The notes beneath the pieces were generated by a model, which saw only the letters and a program-made list of their open reading frames with translations, did no database searches and was not told where the DNA came from. Positions 11,763 to 22,455 of a stretch of 64,000 nt of DNA are shown here, piece after piece (within the stretch, counting starts at the first letter, position 1; each line of letters opens with the position of its first letter). Made by a program: the position numbers and the translations under genes. The stretch comes from Diadema setosum (taxonomy: Eukaryota > Echinodermata > Echinoidea > Diadematoida > Diadematidae), in NCBI GenBank assembly GCA_033980235.1, contig CM067070.1, positions 7,332,195 through 7,396,194 of the forward strand, written 5' to 3'.

Positions 11763-12322
11763 AGGACAAGTTCATAGTCATAAACATAAGGATTGAGAGA
11801 ATGCAGCAATATTAGTAGAACACATTAGTGAAAGTTTGAGGAAAATTGGACAATCGATGCAAAAGTTATGAATTTGTAACATTTTTGTGTTGGCACCGCT
11901 GGATGAGGAGACTACTAAGGCTTGTGATGTCATATGAGTACAACAGTATAAAGAAAATGTAAAGAAAATTCAACATATTTTCACTTTTTTTCGCATAATA
12001 AAAGAGCACTTGACTTGCCTCTTTCTGAAGGCAATGGGAATAATATTACCCATAACATATGTCAGTAACGAGTCAAGGGAATGTGTACTTTTTTCAAAAG
12101 ATGAAATTTTGTGAAATTCTCTTTATATTTTCCTTATATTGTTGTACGCATGTGACATCATACACTGCAATAGTCTTCTCATCCAGCGGTGACTGCACAA
12201 AAACTTCAAAAATTCATAACTTTTGAACGGATTGTCCGATTTTCCGCAAACTTTCAATGATGTGTTCTACAAATATTGCTATATTCTCTCAATCCTTATG
12301 TTAATGAAGGTGAACTTGTCCT
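11763..12322. mobile_element. F4 palindromic MITE in the gene A 3' UTR
   Basis: A 560-bp palindrome from AGGACAAGTTCATAGTC to its complement ending ACTTGTCCT, flanked by TTAA at 11759-11762 and 12323-12326. It begins 17 bp after the gene A stop codon, so it probably lies in the terminal exon. The gene B copy lacks it at the matching place and carries a different insertion. Confidence 0.85.
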
Positions 12323-12630
12323 TTAAACAGCTTAGACAGTGGTACTACACTCAGAGTTTGATAATCTTCTAAAGTACCAAGGAGGTTCGAGAAACGGAAT
12401 CACTATGGCCTTATTCCCTTTGATCCCATGCTTGATGCCGACACTCAAAAATATTTGAAGTACGTACCGCACTGATTGTTACCGATACAAACTATTGGTA
12501 ATTTCTTTACCCAAGTTAGCCCATTTAGTGTTGCCACTGCTCTTCAAATGGGTCCTACCACTTACACTTGCCTGGTCAGGTATACCCATCTATTATACAC
12601 CTGGGTCAAGAGGGACGTGATAGATAAAAA

Positions 12631-13142
12631 TAGGGAGCTTTAGATTTGCTGCGCGGACGTTTGAGACAACGCTTGCGTTGAACGTTCTCCTCTTCCCTGG
12701 CCCTGCGTCGTGTTGAAAAGTAGCTTTAGATTTAATACGCTGGGACGCAACGTGTAAAAAAAAAAATAGGGAGCTTTAGATTTTAGACGCGCGGACGTTC
12801 AAAGGGAAAAAACATGGTCTGAGCGTGCGCAGTAGCGCACGTCAAGTTACTACGCACGCTCAGACCATGTTTTTTTCCCTTTGAACGTCCGCGCGTCTAA
12901 AATCTAAAGCTCCCTAATAAAATAAACTGGCGCCCCCATATGATCGGCGCATCAACACGTATTCTATACGTCGTGAACTGAGCGGACGTAAAAATAGCCC
13001 AAAACGCGTAGAGAAAACTTAGGAGCGCGAGCTATATATTATAGATCGCGTCTAATACGCGATTCTGCGCATGCTCAGACCAGAGTGTCCCCACCCCACC
13101 CCCCGAATGTCCCCGTCGCGAAAATCTAAAGCTCCGTAATAC
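12631..13142. mobile_element. F7 GC-rich inverted-repeat element, interrupted by its own relative
   Basis: Starts TAGGGAGCTTTAGATTT and ends AAAATCTAAAGCTCCGTA, enclosing CpG-rich sequence (GTGTTGAAAAGTAGCTTTAG; GCGCCCCCATATGATCGG). The same order is seen in 22124-22455. The interior at about 12767-12916 is filled by a second hairpin of the same family. Copy 2 of the duplication lacks the whole element. Confidence 0.75.
12767..12916. repeat. Near-perfect 150-bp hairpin (F7 ends only)
   Basis: Left arm TAGGGAGCTTTAGATTTTAG through CATGGTCTGAGCGTGCG is mirrored almost perfectly by the right arm, with arms of about 67 nt and a loop of about 16 nt. It lacks the F7 middle, so it looks like two F7 termini joined head to head and inserted in another F7 copy. 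Confidence 0.85.
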
Positions 13143-13255
13143 CTAGTCAAGAACATAAACGCTGGACTGCCGCACAGATTATAGGAAGGCAATGGATGCA
13201 CGTCTTATTACATAATCACCAGCCACTCTCTAAGGAAGACTGTCTTTCTGATGGT

Positions 13256-14884
13256 ACCCACTGGGTATTTCACCCGATATTACCCGGGTAATAACAGGTA
13301 ATAACGTTGTTATTACCACGGTAACACCAGTGGGTAATAACGGAGAAATAGTAGACCAATCTTTCCCCATTATTACTCGAACCCGATATTACTCCATTTA
13401 CCAAATATTACCCGGTCTGATGTAACCGATATTTCCAGCATTTCCACGTTATTACCACCCGATATTATTGCATTTACCTAATATTACCCTGATATTACTG
13501 CATTTACCCAATATAACCGGGTATGATGTAACCGATATTTCCAGCATTTCAACGTTAATACCACCCGTTATTACTGCATTTCCCCAATACCCAGTATGAT
13601 GTAACCGATAGTACCCACATTCCCATGTTATTACCACACGATAGTATTAAAAATAAAGATTAAGTGTTGAATGGGTATATTAATTAGTTATGAGATTATA
13701 ATCTGACTGGTGATCAGTTCTTGTGCTGAATTATGGAAATTCTGATAAGTATAGCACATCAGAACTGACCACCAGTCGCTCGTAAGTTGTTCGTAACTTT
13801 ACGAACAGTTTCATGAAACACCCCCCAGTTCCTACGTCCTACCATACCTACTACAGCCTATTCATAACTGACGTACATAATGTATACTCTATCACATTCT
13901 ATATAGGCCTATATACATGCAAAATGTTGTGATGCGTGACGACATGGCTACTAAAATTGGGTCACACATTTTCTCATTTCAATATTCATGAATATGCATG
14001 AATGTTACTGTTATTACTCAAGGTTGCCACGTTATAATCAATTAAAGCCATTCAACATTACCCATATTACGCCAGGATTGGTTGTGTTATAGTATTCTAC
14101 GTAAATTTGTCACAATTGGCCTGCTTAGTTGTCTCGGCCACGGCAATATTTAATCTGATAGATAATTCATTCGAATCGTCTACAGTTTCTTCCTTTCATT
14201 TACTGGCGTTACCCCCTTTATCACCCTGTTGTAACGCGGTAAAAATAATGTTGGTTTCAACATGGTGATAACAGTAATTTGTGGAACTTGAAAAATTTGC
14301 TGGGATTGTTACGAGATTACTGTTATTACTCAAGTTTACAATGTTATAACCACTTAAAGCCATTCAAGATAACCTATATTACCCCTCATCACCCTGTTGT
14401 AACTCGGTTACATGTTGGTTTCAACACGGTGATAACAGTAAATTTGGAACTTGAAAAATTCGCTGGGATTGCTGTAAGATTACCGTTATTACTCAAGTTT
14501 GCAATGTTATAACCAATCGAAACCATTCAACATTACCAATATTACCCCTCATCACCCTGTTGTAACTAAAATGTCGTTTTCATCGGGGTGATAACAGTAA
14601 TTTTTTTGGACTTGAAAATTTCGCTGGGATTGCTGTAAGATTACTGTTATTACTCAAGTTTACAAGGTTATAACCAACGAACAACATTACCCATATTACC
14701 CCCTCATCACCCTGTTGTAACTCTGTAAAATGTCGATTTCATCAGGGTGATGACAGTAACAGGTAATATCATTTGGGTAATAACATGGTCATAACGGTAA
14801 TATTTGGTCTTAGTCAAATGTCTGGGCTATGTTACCGGTAATATCCGGTAATATTGGTAATCGGTAACAAATTGCCCAGTGGGC
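13256..14884. mobile_element. GGTAATAAC-repeat element with 162-bp internal tandem repeat
   Basis: Ends carry CCCACTGGGTA (left) and TTGCCCAGTGGG (right). The matching site in copy 2 (about 39302, GATGATGGTAATTTC) is empty, which supports mobility. Terminal zones are dense in degenerate GGTAATAAC/GTTATTACC words. The core (14020-14780) holds units starting TGTTATTACTCAAG at about 14019, 14321, 14483 and 14644, the last three spaced about 162 bp. No ORF of note. Confidence 0.65.
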
Positions 14885-15378
14885 AATTACGTTTAACCAT
14901 TCCTGCTCATAAATGATGAGCGGTACATTATGGTAGAGACACGATGGTGATGCGCGAAAATGAATTGCACAAAAATTTATGAAATCAAGATCAAAATCAC
15001 TCAACTGGACATGATGCGTGGAATCTGACCGATAAGGAAGCACTTTATTTGAACAAGCATTATCCTGTCATGAATGTACATTATACGGTTTCTTAAAAGT
15101 CTGTATCTGCACATAGTTGATTGGCCTGAATATTGGTCATATTGGTGGAGTTTCTGATCGTTAAACTACAGTTAATGTATGAGAAGGAGAGAAGCTTTCA
15201 TAGTCCCGAATGTTCAAGGCGATGCCTATGTGAGCTGCAGATGCAATACAATAGAAGATGCTAGAAGTTCCTTGTATGTTTAACCACAACGCTCCTGAAT
15301 TCCCGTCAGACACATGTCTGTATGCCTGTGCATGTCCTTGCTTGATATTCTGTCCGTGTATCAATACACAATATTAAA
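14885..15378. other. Duplicated 3' flank of gene A
   Basis: Unique-looking non-coding sequence matching 39305-39640 plus 40053-40195, for example GAGAAGCTTTCATAGTC and AACGCTCCTGAATTCCCGTC. No gene recognised. Confidence 0.6.
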
Positions 15379-15615
15379 TGGGTCAGTCAAATACCGATTT
15401 GTGATTGGCTAAATACAGTCACGTGATGGAGGAACATTGGTTATGTTCGCCCATGGGAGAACATTTTTGTAATGTTCTCCCATGGGAAAACATTTTCACG
15501 TAACGACAGAAGGATCAACCCGCGCACAGTGAATTTGGCTCTGCGCGAGCGATCGAGTGAGATGTGCCGGTGGTTGACGTTGACGTATTTCCATTTGACG
15601 TATTTGACTGACCCA
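15379..15615. mobile_element. Small TIR element
   Basis: TGGGTCAGTCAAATAC at the left mirrors GTATTTGACTGACCCA at the right, 237 bp. An internal palindrome pair CATGGGAGAACATTTT/AATGTTCTCCCATGGG is present. Copy 2 lacks it near 40190. Confidence 0.6.
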
Positions 15616-15872
15616 ATCCGGAATGTTCTAACAAGTGGCTTTACACTCTTGGCTAAGTGATTTCATACATACACTGTACAGTACAAGTTTATAAGTACTT
15701 GTAGTCCACTGTTTTTTGTGGAGGTTTTTTTTTTTTATGTATGATGTCACACACGTAATAAGACAGTGAGTGAGGGTGATTGAACGGATCTTGAAACTCA
15801 CCGGTATACCGGCCCTACATGCAGGTTGGAGATAATTACAGAATATTCAAGAAATGTTGAAAGGATCTGTAT

Positions 15873-16131
15873 ATGGCCCGAATTCACGAAGGTGGTACAA
15901 ATGAAACCATGGTTTAAACCATGGACAAAAACCATGGAGCGCCAAGTGTCGCACGGAATATTTCTTTACGAAATCGGTCATTTCGTCCATGAAATGATTA
16001 TTTTGTAACGAAATGTCAACATTTTGTAACTAAATGAACATTTTGTCCACGAAATTATAATTTCGTTAACGAAACGGTCATTTTGTCGACGAAATGACCA
16101 ATTTCGTAACGAAATATTCTGTGCGACACTT
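15873..16131. mobile_element. F8 MITE (AACGAAATG type), one end truncated
   Basis: Left end TGGCCCGAATTCACGAAGG, then ACCATGGTTTAAACCATGG palindromes and many alternating words TTTCGTAACGAAATG. The complete relative is at 47587-47914. The right end is lost where the next inverted repeat begins. Confidence 0.7.
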
Positions 16132-16311
16132 GATGATGACTTTTGTTGTCGGGAACATGTACCAAACGTTCCACCCTCAGGGTTTGAAATGCTATTTCGG
16201 GAGGCTATAAGTTCCTCGACTTCGTCTCGGGACGTATAACCTCCCTTAATAGCATTTCAAACCTTTCGGGTGGAACATTCGGTATGTTCCCTTCACCGCC
16301 AGTCATCATCT
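16132..16311. repeat. 180-bp inverted repeat
   Basis: Arms GATGATGACT...GGGAACATGTACC and GGTATGTTCCC...AGTCATCATC enclose GTTTGAAATGCTATT and its complement around a central CTCGACTTCGTC. Confidence 0.65.
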
Positions 16312-16782
16312 ACATGAGATACTGTGAGTCAATACAATTTACAATTCATGTTTGATAGAAGTGTATGGTCAGGTGTTTTGTGTTTGCCCATTATTGATTT
16401 ATGACAAACATGTAAAGACACAGTGGCAAAAGCCGATAACTAACAGCTAAAATTCTTTCATTAGGAGTGATCATTATTCATAATTCGACACTTTAAGTCA
16501 TCCCTCGAGCATAATACAATAAACATGCTCCGGTTTTCATTTCTTCATCACCACCATAATGGCACCCAATATAACTTCAAACAGCTGAACTATGTACAAA
16601 ATATCTCCGACTTACCTGCCAGGAACACGGAGAGAGCTCAGAGGTACCCAAAATATTATAATTACATCACAAAATGATGAAGCAGTTCCTAATTAAATGA
16701 GAACGTACACGTGACTAAACATTACTATCATGACTATATAACATGCACTTTTACTTAAGACCGGTGATTAGTATACAAAATA

Positions 16783-17725
16783 ATGACTGCTATGAGGGGC
16801 ACAGTTAAAATTATGGGCCCAAGGTGATGTGAAATCATAACTATGCCCGAAGCGAAGCTGAGGGCATAGTTATGGTTTTCACATCACCGAGGGCCTACGT
16901 AATTTTAACTGTGCCCCGAATATCAAGCTGTCATTATTCGTTTTATTTACCGAAAATATAGATACCAAAAATATAGATTCTAGTCTCTTGTACAGCACTC
17001 GTAATCAACGCTGATCGACAGCGCGGCGGTCGTATCATTGGTGCGTACACATCTATGTGTATGGGGTTGCGACTGTATCCAAGCCTATTTACAGGGCACA
17101 GTTGATTCTATGCCCCGGGCGCGTGTTTTTTTTAGACGGCACAAATTGGGGAAACTAAAAATCTATCGGGGACCCTATCCCTAAACCTAACCCTAATCCT
17201 AATCCTAACCCTAACCATCAAACCCTAACCCTAACCCTAACCCCAACCCTGACCCTAACCCTAACCCTAACCATAACCAAAAACCCTAACCCAACGTTTT
17301 TCCCATAGGTTTAACACGCGCCATGCCCCAATCTGTGCCGTCTTCAAAAAAAAAAAAAAAAAAAAACGCGCCCCGGGCACAGTAAATCATGACGTCATTT
17401 TGATCAAAAATGGGGCACAGCTATTTAATGACTCCTCTTTTAGTTGCTCAGGTAAATGTTACCAGCCTGTTGAGGGTATTGTGCTTTCATTGTAGTGTAA
17501 ACCACCGTGTACTTATGCAATTATTATTATCATTGAAGTGATTAATTATTTGTGTTAATTGTAGTATTTTGGATCATGCAGTAGTTTATGTTTAGGTATA
17601 TAGTATGTAAAGCGCTTAGAGAATTTTATTGATAAGCGCTATATAAATACTGAGTTATTATTATTATTATTATTTAACCAATCAGATGAGAGGAATCTAT
17701 ATATGAGGTATATAATAAAGTATAA
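16783..17725. mobile_element. GGGGCACAG-type composite insertion
   Basis: Relative to the empty site in copy 2 (about 40760-40770) this block is inserted. The left arm 16783-16936 is itself a hairpin (GGGGCACAGTTAAAATTA against TAATTTTAACTGTGCCCC). The right part has CGGGCACAGTAAATC and TGGGGCACAGC. The telomere-like MITE is nested inside. A TAATAA-rich stretch at 17640-17675 follows. Confidence 0.55.
17134..17343. mobile_element. MITE carrying telomere-like CCCTAA repeats, copy 1
   Basis: Inverted ends AGACGGCACAAATTGGGG and CCCCAATCTGTGCCGTCT flank about 120 bp of degenerate CCCTAA/CCTAAC repeats (17172-17293). Between them lie constant segments CTAAAAATCTATCGGGG and TAGGTTTAACACGCGCC. T-rich and A-rich runs outside the ends extend the inverted repeat to CGCG. 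Two further copies at 38182-38366 and 38425-38621 share both ends and both constant segments, so the telomere-like array is part of a mobile unit. Confidence 0.8.
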
Positions 17726-17935
17726 TGACCAGCCATTAGCAGTAAATCACGTGGCGTTGGTAACCGGGAGAGATTTTATCCTTTTATCAATTACACTCGG
17801 GGAAAATAGTGGCTGCCGTGGAATTTAAAACACCTTTACACTTGAAAATCTTTCGACTACAGGGATCTTCTTCATTCTTTTACAAAACAAATAATACACA
17901 TCATTTTTCAGGCATTAGCATAGTTACCTAACCAG

Positions 17936-19087
17936 TGAACCTCGCCTAAGTCGACATAATCGGGACCGAGCAAAACATGTCGATCTACGCAAAAGTCGAC
18001 TTACGCGTAGGTAGACATTTTGTCGACTTGTAAATGCATGATTGATTTCCCCTCTGCATAGTAAGATTTGGGTCATGGTGCGGATTGCTATCGAAATCTA
18101 ACTCCTCTTGACGTCAAAACTTTCCTACGGTATCTTAGCAACGATCACATTTTATAGTTCATGCATAAATTACGCACAGATTAGTGGCGACAACGCACTA
18201 ATTGCGAAATTTATAGAAATTTTGAGAGAGCAGGATTGGAAACCTGAACCCGTTTCTCGAAAGTTACGTTTTAAATTCAACTTGAAAAATATCAAACGCA
18301 ATTCGACAAACCGCATTCAACGTTGCTGTTGAATTCAAGTGCTTTGCTGAAGACATGAGTTTGATTACGAATTATTTTGTCGTCATGTTTTTCAGTGGCG
18401 ACTAAGTCAAAGTATGTGTAAATTTCCTCTCCTAAGTCAGCACAATTTTTTGCTCAAACTCCTATTTCCATACTCTGAAGAAAAAAAAAAATTGTTTTCG
18501 CGCTCCGCAACATTACTGTTCTGTACGGCGTGGTCCCATCTGAAAATGAAAAAAAAAAAAAAAAAAAAAAAAAAACAAGAGCAAAGTTCGAATATCCGAA
18601 AATGACATCTTATTTTGGATTTATTTACCTTTGGGGAAAAAACAAGCCTCAATTCCATTCGTACCGAGGAAACTTTGGACTGACATTTAAAACTTCAGCA
18701 TAACGAACTGTAAAAGCTAACACTTTCTTTGGAATTATTATACCGTAAAGCTGCATTGCGATTCGGTAATTTAAAACGTGTTTATGTTGCGATGTCTTTC
18801 CCCTGTTGCTAATTTGGTTCAGAGCGACAGTTGCATTCGGTATTTGTGTATAAATTCAGCAGAGTTCTGCAACGCTCTTCGGTTAAAAAAAAAAAAAAAA
18901 AGACATTGCGTGTGATTTATTTGGTGGACTTACGTTTAAACGCAACTGAGTTTCAGTTTTGTACAATTTTCTAGTTTCGTAGGAATATGAAACGAAGTCT
19001 TTTCACCAATGCACTTGCCTGTAAATGCAAAGTTGCGTGTAGTTTGATACACTTGCATTTTTGTTGGTGATGTTTTTGTTGCATTAA
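17936..19087. other. Non-coding region, possible pogo/Tc1-like TIR at its left
   Basis: CAGTGAACCTCGCCTAAGTCGAC near 17935 resembles the end of a pogo-like element, and the homologous copy 2 lacks it. The rest is AT-rich with poly(A) runs (18548-18575, 18885-18901). A 74-codon frame at 18108-18332 has no recognisable character. Confidence 0.35.
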
Positions 19088-19702
19088 AAGGGAAAATCCA
19101 GACCAAATGTAAGTTAGTCTGATAAGAAAGAGTAACATATTACAAGTTCAACGGTATAATTTTGATCGAAATCGGATAAATATTAAGGAAGATATGACAT
19201 TTTGAAGTGTCGCTATTTGGGGGGGGGGGGCGATAGTTCTTGAACAGTCATTATGAATATGCAAATGGCAAAGTGAGCATGTCATTCCCTCACAACTTGC
19301 CATGCAGTTTGTATATAACATTTTGAAATTTCCAGTTTTTCATTCAAATGCAATTATGCCCGTTGCTCAAATCCTGGTATTTCTAACTGATCACTATTCT
19401 GAAGTTATTCAACCAGGAATAACATTATGTTTCAGACTTCAGTGACAGAAATATTGAATTTCGTGATTTTTTTTTTTTTGTACACGATTAATGGAAAATT
19501 GTGAGGGTATGACATGGTTAGCTCACTCATTTGCATATTCATATCCACTGTACAAGAACTGTTTTGCAGAAATGAGCCAAACTTCAAAATTTCATAACTT
19601 CCATATTTTTTCATCCGATTTCAGTCAAATGTTTACTGTTGAACTCGTACGATTTCACTTTTTTTTTATTAGACCAACTTATATTTGGACTTGATATCCT
19701 CT
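19088..19702. mobile_element. F3 palindromic MITE
   Basis: Starts AAGGGAAAATCCAGACCAAAT and ends ATTTGGACTTGATATCCTCT, flanked by TTAA on both sides. Two other near-complete copies are at 25411-26016 and 44239-44837. Arms of about 280 bp are partly complementary. Non-coding. Confidence 0.8.
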
Positions 19703-21014
19703 TTAAGTTTCAAAAAAAAAACAACAACAACAACAGGCCCGTTACTGCACTACTGTTTCTAATCCCTCTTCGGAGAAATAAACCTCACGAATATTCGGAT
19801 TAACGAAAGTGCCTATTTCAAGTTCGGATGACCAACATCAACGAAGATCTAGGTATGCAAAATCTTCAGAATAGCAATCAAACCTCATTTAATTTTTGGG
19901 ATGAACAAATCTTTGGAATGTATTTGTTGAGGAACATCACCCGTAACAAATATATCCCTGCAAACTTCGTGAACAACCAATGAGAGTGCAGAGAGGAAGG
20001 GTGACACGTTTTATTTGACCAAAATATATACATTAATTGACTGTCATCACACAAAGTAATTATGTTTTTGACTTAGCTTAGAAGGTAGGTGAACATCCCA
20101 GCATTACAATGCATGTAATTTTAAATACGACAAAGAGCGAGAAAAATTTCGTCGGTGTTATGCCAACAGGGCCTTAAACCGCTTCCACTGTTATGCCAAA
20201 AGGCCCTTAACGCTATAGACTTTGTACACTATTAGTGCCCTTTTGGCAAGAACAATTTCCCGCTGCACCCTCATTGGACCATGCAACTCTAGCTCCACGT
20301 ATACATCATATATATTACTCTGATAAAATACACCTGCACCTGCACAGCAACACAAACACTATCCATGATAAGAGTGGGAGAGAGAGGCAGGGAACTGCCT
20401 TGGCTACTAGTACTCGAGTGTGAATAAGCCAGTTCGGAGATAGCTCATGTGCACATGGGTACAAATGCCCTTTCACTTTTCTCAGTTGGTTAGGCACTTC
20501 ACTCAATTCAAAGCGACATAATGCAGCAGCTTGCCCAACATAGCAATTTATGGAACTCGTATTCAAACTAAGAATGAACCTGTGTAGATGAAGTGACCAG
20601 AATGGTTCGTCAATCAACACTTTGGGAAGCATCCATTTCAATGTGCTGTTTTAAATACATTAACAAACGTTTTCTGTTAACATTGCCAAATACAGAGTAT
20701 CAGGCTTGCTGTCAGGTGGATGTACTGTGGGCACCATTTACAAGGATTAAATGAATAACATCATAACATCACAGATGCTTATCTCATTGAAATTAAGAAC
20801 CAAACTGTCTCTCAGTACAAAATCATGACCTTTTTCTGCTTATGCTCAAACTGGAACTCCGAACTGACTTATCAGTGTACTGTACAGTATGTCCCCCCCC
20901 CCCAAAAAAAAAAAAATACAATCAGATTTTCGCATTGATAACACCCAATATGATTAGACTGTCTAAATGCTACTTCAAGGTCTTAAAATATAACATCTTA
21001 GCTCTATTTTGCAG
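19703..21014. other. Intergenic, no gene recognised
   Basis: Contains opposing open frames at 20235-20423 (+) and 20315-20641 (-) with no recognisable protein. A short word repeats at 20162 and 20193 (TTATGCCAA...GGCCTTAA). Confidence 0.4.
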
Positions 21015-21177
21015 AAAACCCCATTCAGTTTGGTTAAGCGGTCACAGAGAAATGTGGATTGTTGTAGAGCATGCCATGAGTCTGATTCTTCCAAACAAAA
21101 CAGAAGAAGTAATCATAACGATGGAAAACAGTGTTCCATTAAAAAGCAGAGCTTGTGAGACGTTCAACATTGGATGA
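21015..21177 (+). CDS. Possible terminal exon of an unidentified gene
   Basis: A good acceptor (CTCTATTTTGCAG) is followed by a frame, read in phase 2, of about 54 codons ending in TGA: it begins KPHSVWLSGHREMWIVV, has an NKT glycosylation sequon and ends ACETFNIG. The pattern SGHREMWIVV followed by a hydrophobic strand loosely recalls the last blade of genes A and B (SGKTLYVLTDQ), so it could be a diverged third relative. Phase 0 is also open, and no upstream exon was found. It is therefore tentative, and could be a decayed fragment. Confidence 0.25.
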
Positions 21178-21223
21178 AAACAACAGCAAAACCAATATAC
21201 CAATGTAATGTATAAAATGTTAA

Positions 21224-21611
21224 ATGGATGGTATAGTATTGGTGGAGATGAGAATTAGGCTTTCAACTTTTTTGCCCAGACTTCAAGAAAGCACTTATGA
21301 AATAGCACAGACCGTACCATTCCATGAGGAATTTAAAGTCTATTTGATGAAAATCGGTTTTGGAATGGCCGATACATCCACAAACAAAGTAAAACAAAGC
21401 GATCGTAATAAAGGGTGGGTCCGATTTTTTTATTAGCATTGCTCTGTTTTGGATATATCAGCCATTTCAAAACCAATTTTCATCAAATAAACGCTGAATT
21501 CCTCGTGGAATTACATGTTCTTTCACATTTCATAAAAGTTTTCTCATTATTTCAGAAAAAAAAAAAGTTAGAAACCTGAAGTTAGATCTCAACCAAAACT
21601 ATACGATCCCT
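21224..21611. mobile_element. F1 MITE, uninterrupted copy
   Basis: ATGGATGGTATAGTATTGG to ACTATACGATCCCT, flanked by TTAA at 21220-21223 and 21612-21615. It serves as the reference for the empty site of the insertion at 911-6658. Confidence 0.85.
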
Positions 21612-22123
21612 TTAAATTCATCAATGTACCATCGTATACATTAATCACTGATATACATAATGATGCTGATGATACAAGCCTACTATCAACAATACTTGTT
21701 ATAGAATGCAAATAGAATATATTGTAATATAGCAATATTATGGTACAGATACTATAGTATGGCAGAAAAATGTAACCTCAAGAGAAGACATACACGCGGT
21801 TACGCAAAACAACAACAACAAAACACAGAAATAACGCTGTCATGAATATAAACATAAAACATACTCATAAACATACGCAGTTACTGGACAACGAAGAACG
21901 AGGAAAGAGGAGCAGGGAAGAGTGGAGAAAGAAAAGAAAGAAGAAATAAATGGAAGAGGTCTGTGGACACGCTACACAATGTCAAGGACAGGACTTCGAA
22001 CACTGTTCCAGCAAGAAGGAGTTTTCTCGTCCCTATTTTGCCAAGTGGGTGTCCTCTTTGATGATGGTCTGAGTGAAAGACTACTCCAGGGTCTACACTT
22101 GGTAGTATTCATATCAGTTATAC

Positions 22124-22455
22124 TAATAGGGAGCTTTAGGTTTTGACGCGCGGACGTTTGAGACGACGAGTGCGCTGGACGTTCTCCTCTCCCCTGCGTC
22201 GTGTTGAAAAGTAGCTTTAGATTACGCTGGGACGCAACGTATAAAAAATAAATCGCGCCCCCATGATCGGTGCATGAAGTAGTTCTCTAAGTTGCAAACT
22301 GTGCGGACGTAAAAATAGCCCAGTACGCGTAGTGAAAAACTCAGGCGACGCAAGCTAAAAATAGATCGACTTGACGCGCGCTCCTGCGCCCGCTCAGAAC
22401 ATGTTTTTTCCCTCTGAACGTCCGCGTGTATAAAATCTAGTAAAGCTCCCTATTA
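22124..22455. mobile_element. F7 GC-rich MITE, simple copy
   Basis: Inverted termini TAATAGGGAGCTTTAG and CTAGTAAAGCTCCCTATTA, 332 bp, CpG-rich against AT-rich flanks. Internal GACGCGCGGACGTTTGAGAC and GAACGTCCGCGTG words match 12631-13142. Confidence 0.8.

Larger units (their letters stand above)
470..17935. repeat. Segmental duplication, copy 1 (gene A copy)
   Basis: Aligns collinearly with about 34530-40980. Anchors seen by eye: 475-525 with 34535-34577; 6870-7183 with 34708-35265; exon 8584-8702 with 36070-36173; exon 11471-11745 with 37624-37889; 12340-12480 with 38725-38880; 13170-13255 with 39205-39305; 14885-15375 with 39305-40195; 16315-16560 with 40195-40550; 17735-17930 with 40785-40975. 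Copy 1 is nearly three times longer because of extra mobile elements. Exact ends are not defined. Confidence 0.75.

Noticed and set aside
17172..17293. Chromosome end or fusion point
   Set aside because: The telomere-like repeats are degenerate, short and enclosed by mobile-element ends, with ordinary DNA on both sides.
18108..18332. 74-codon ORF starting MTSKLSYG
   Set aside because: No homology recognised and it lies in AT-rich DNA next to a probable transposon end.
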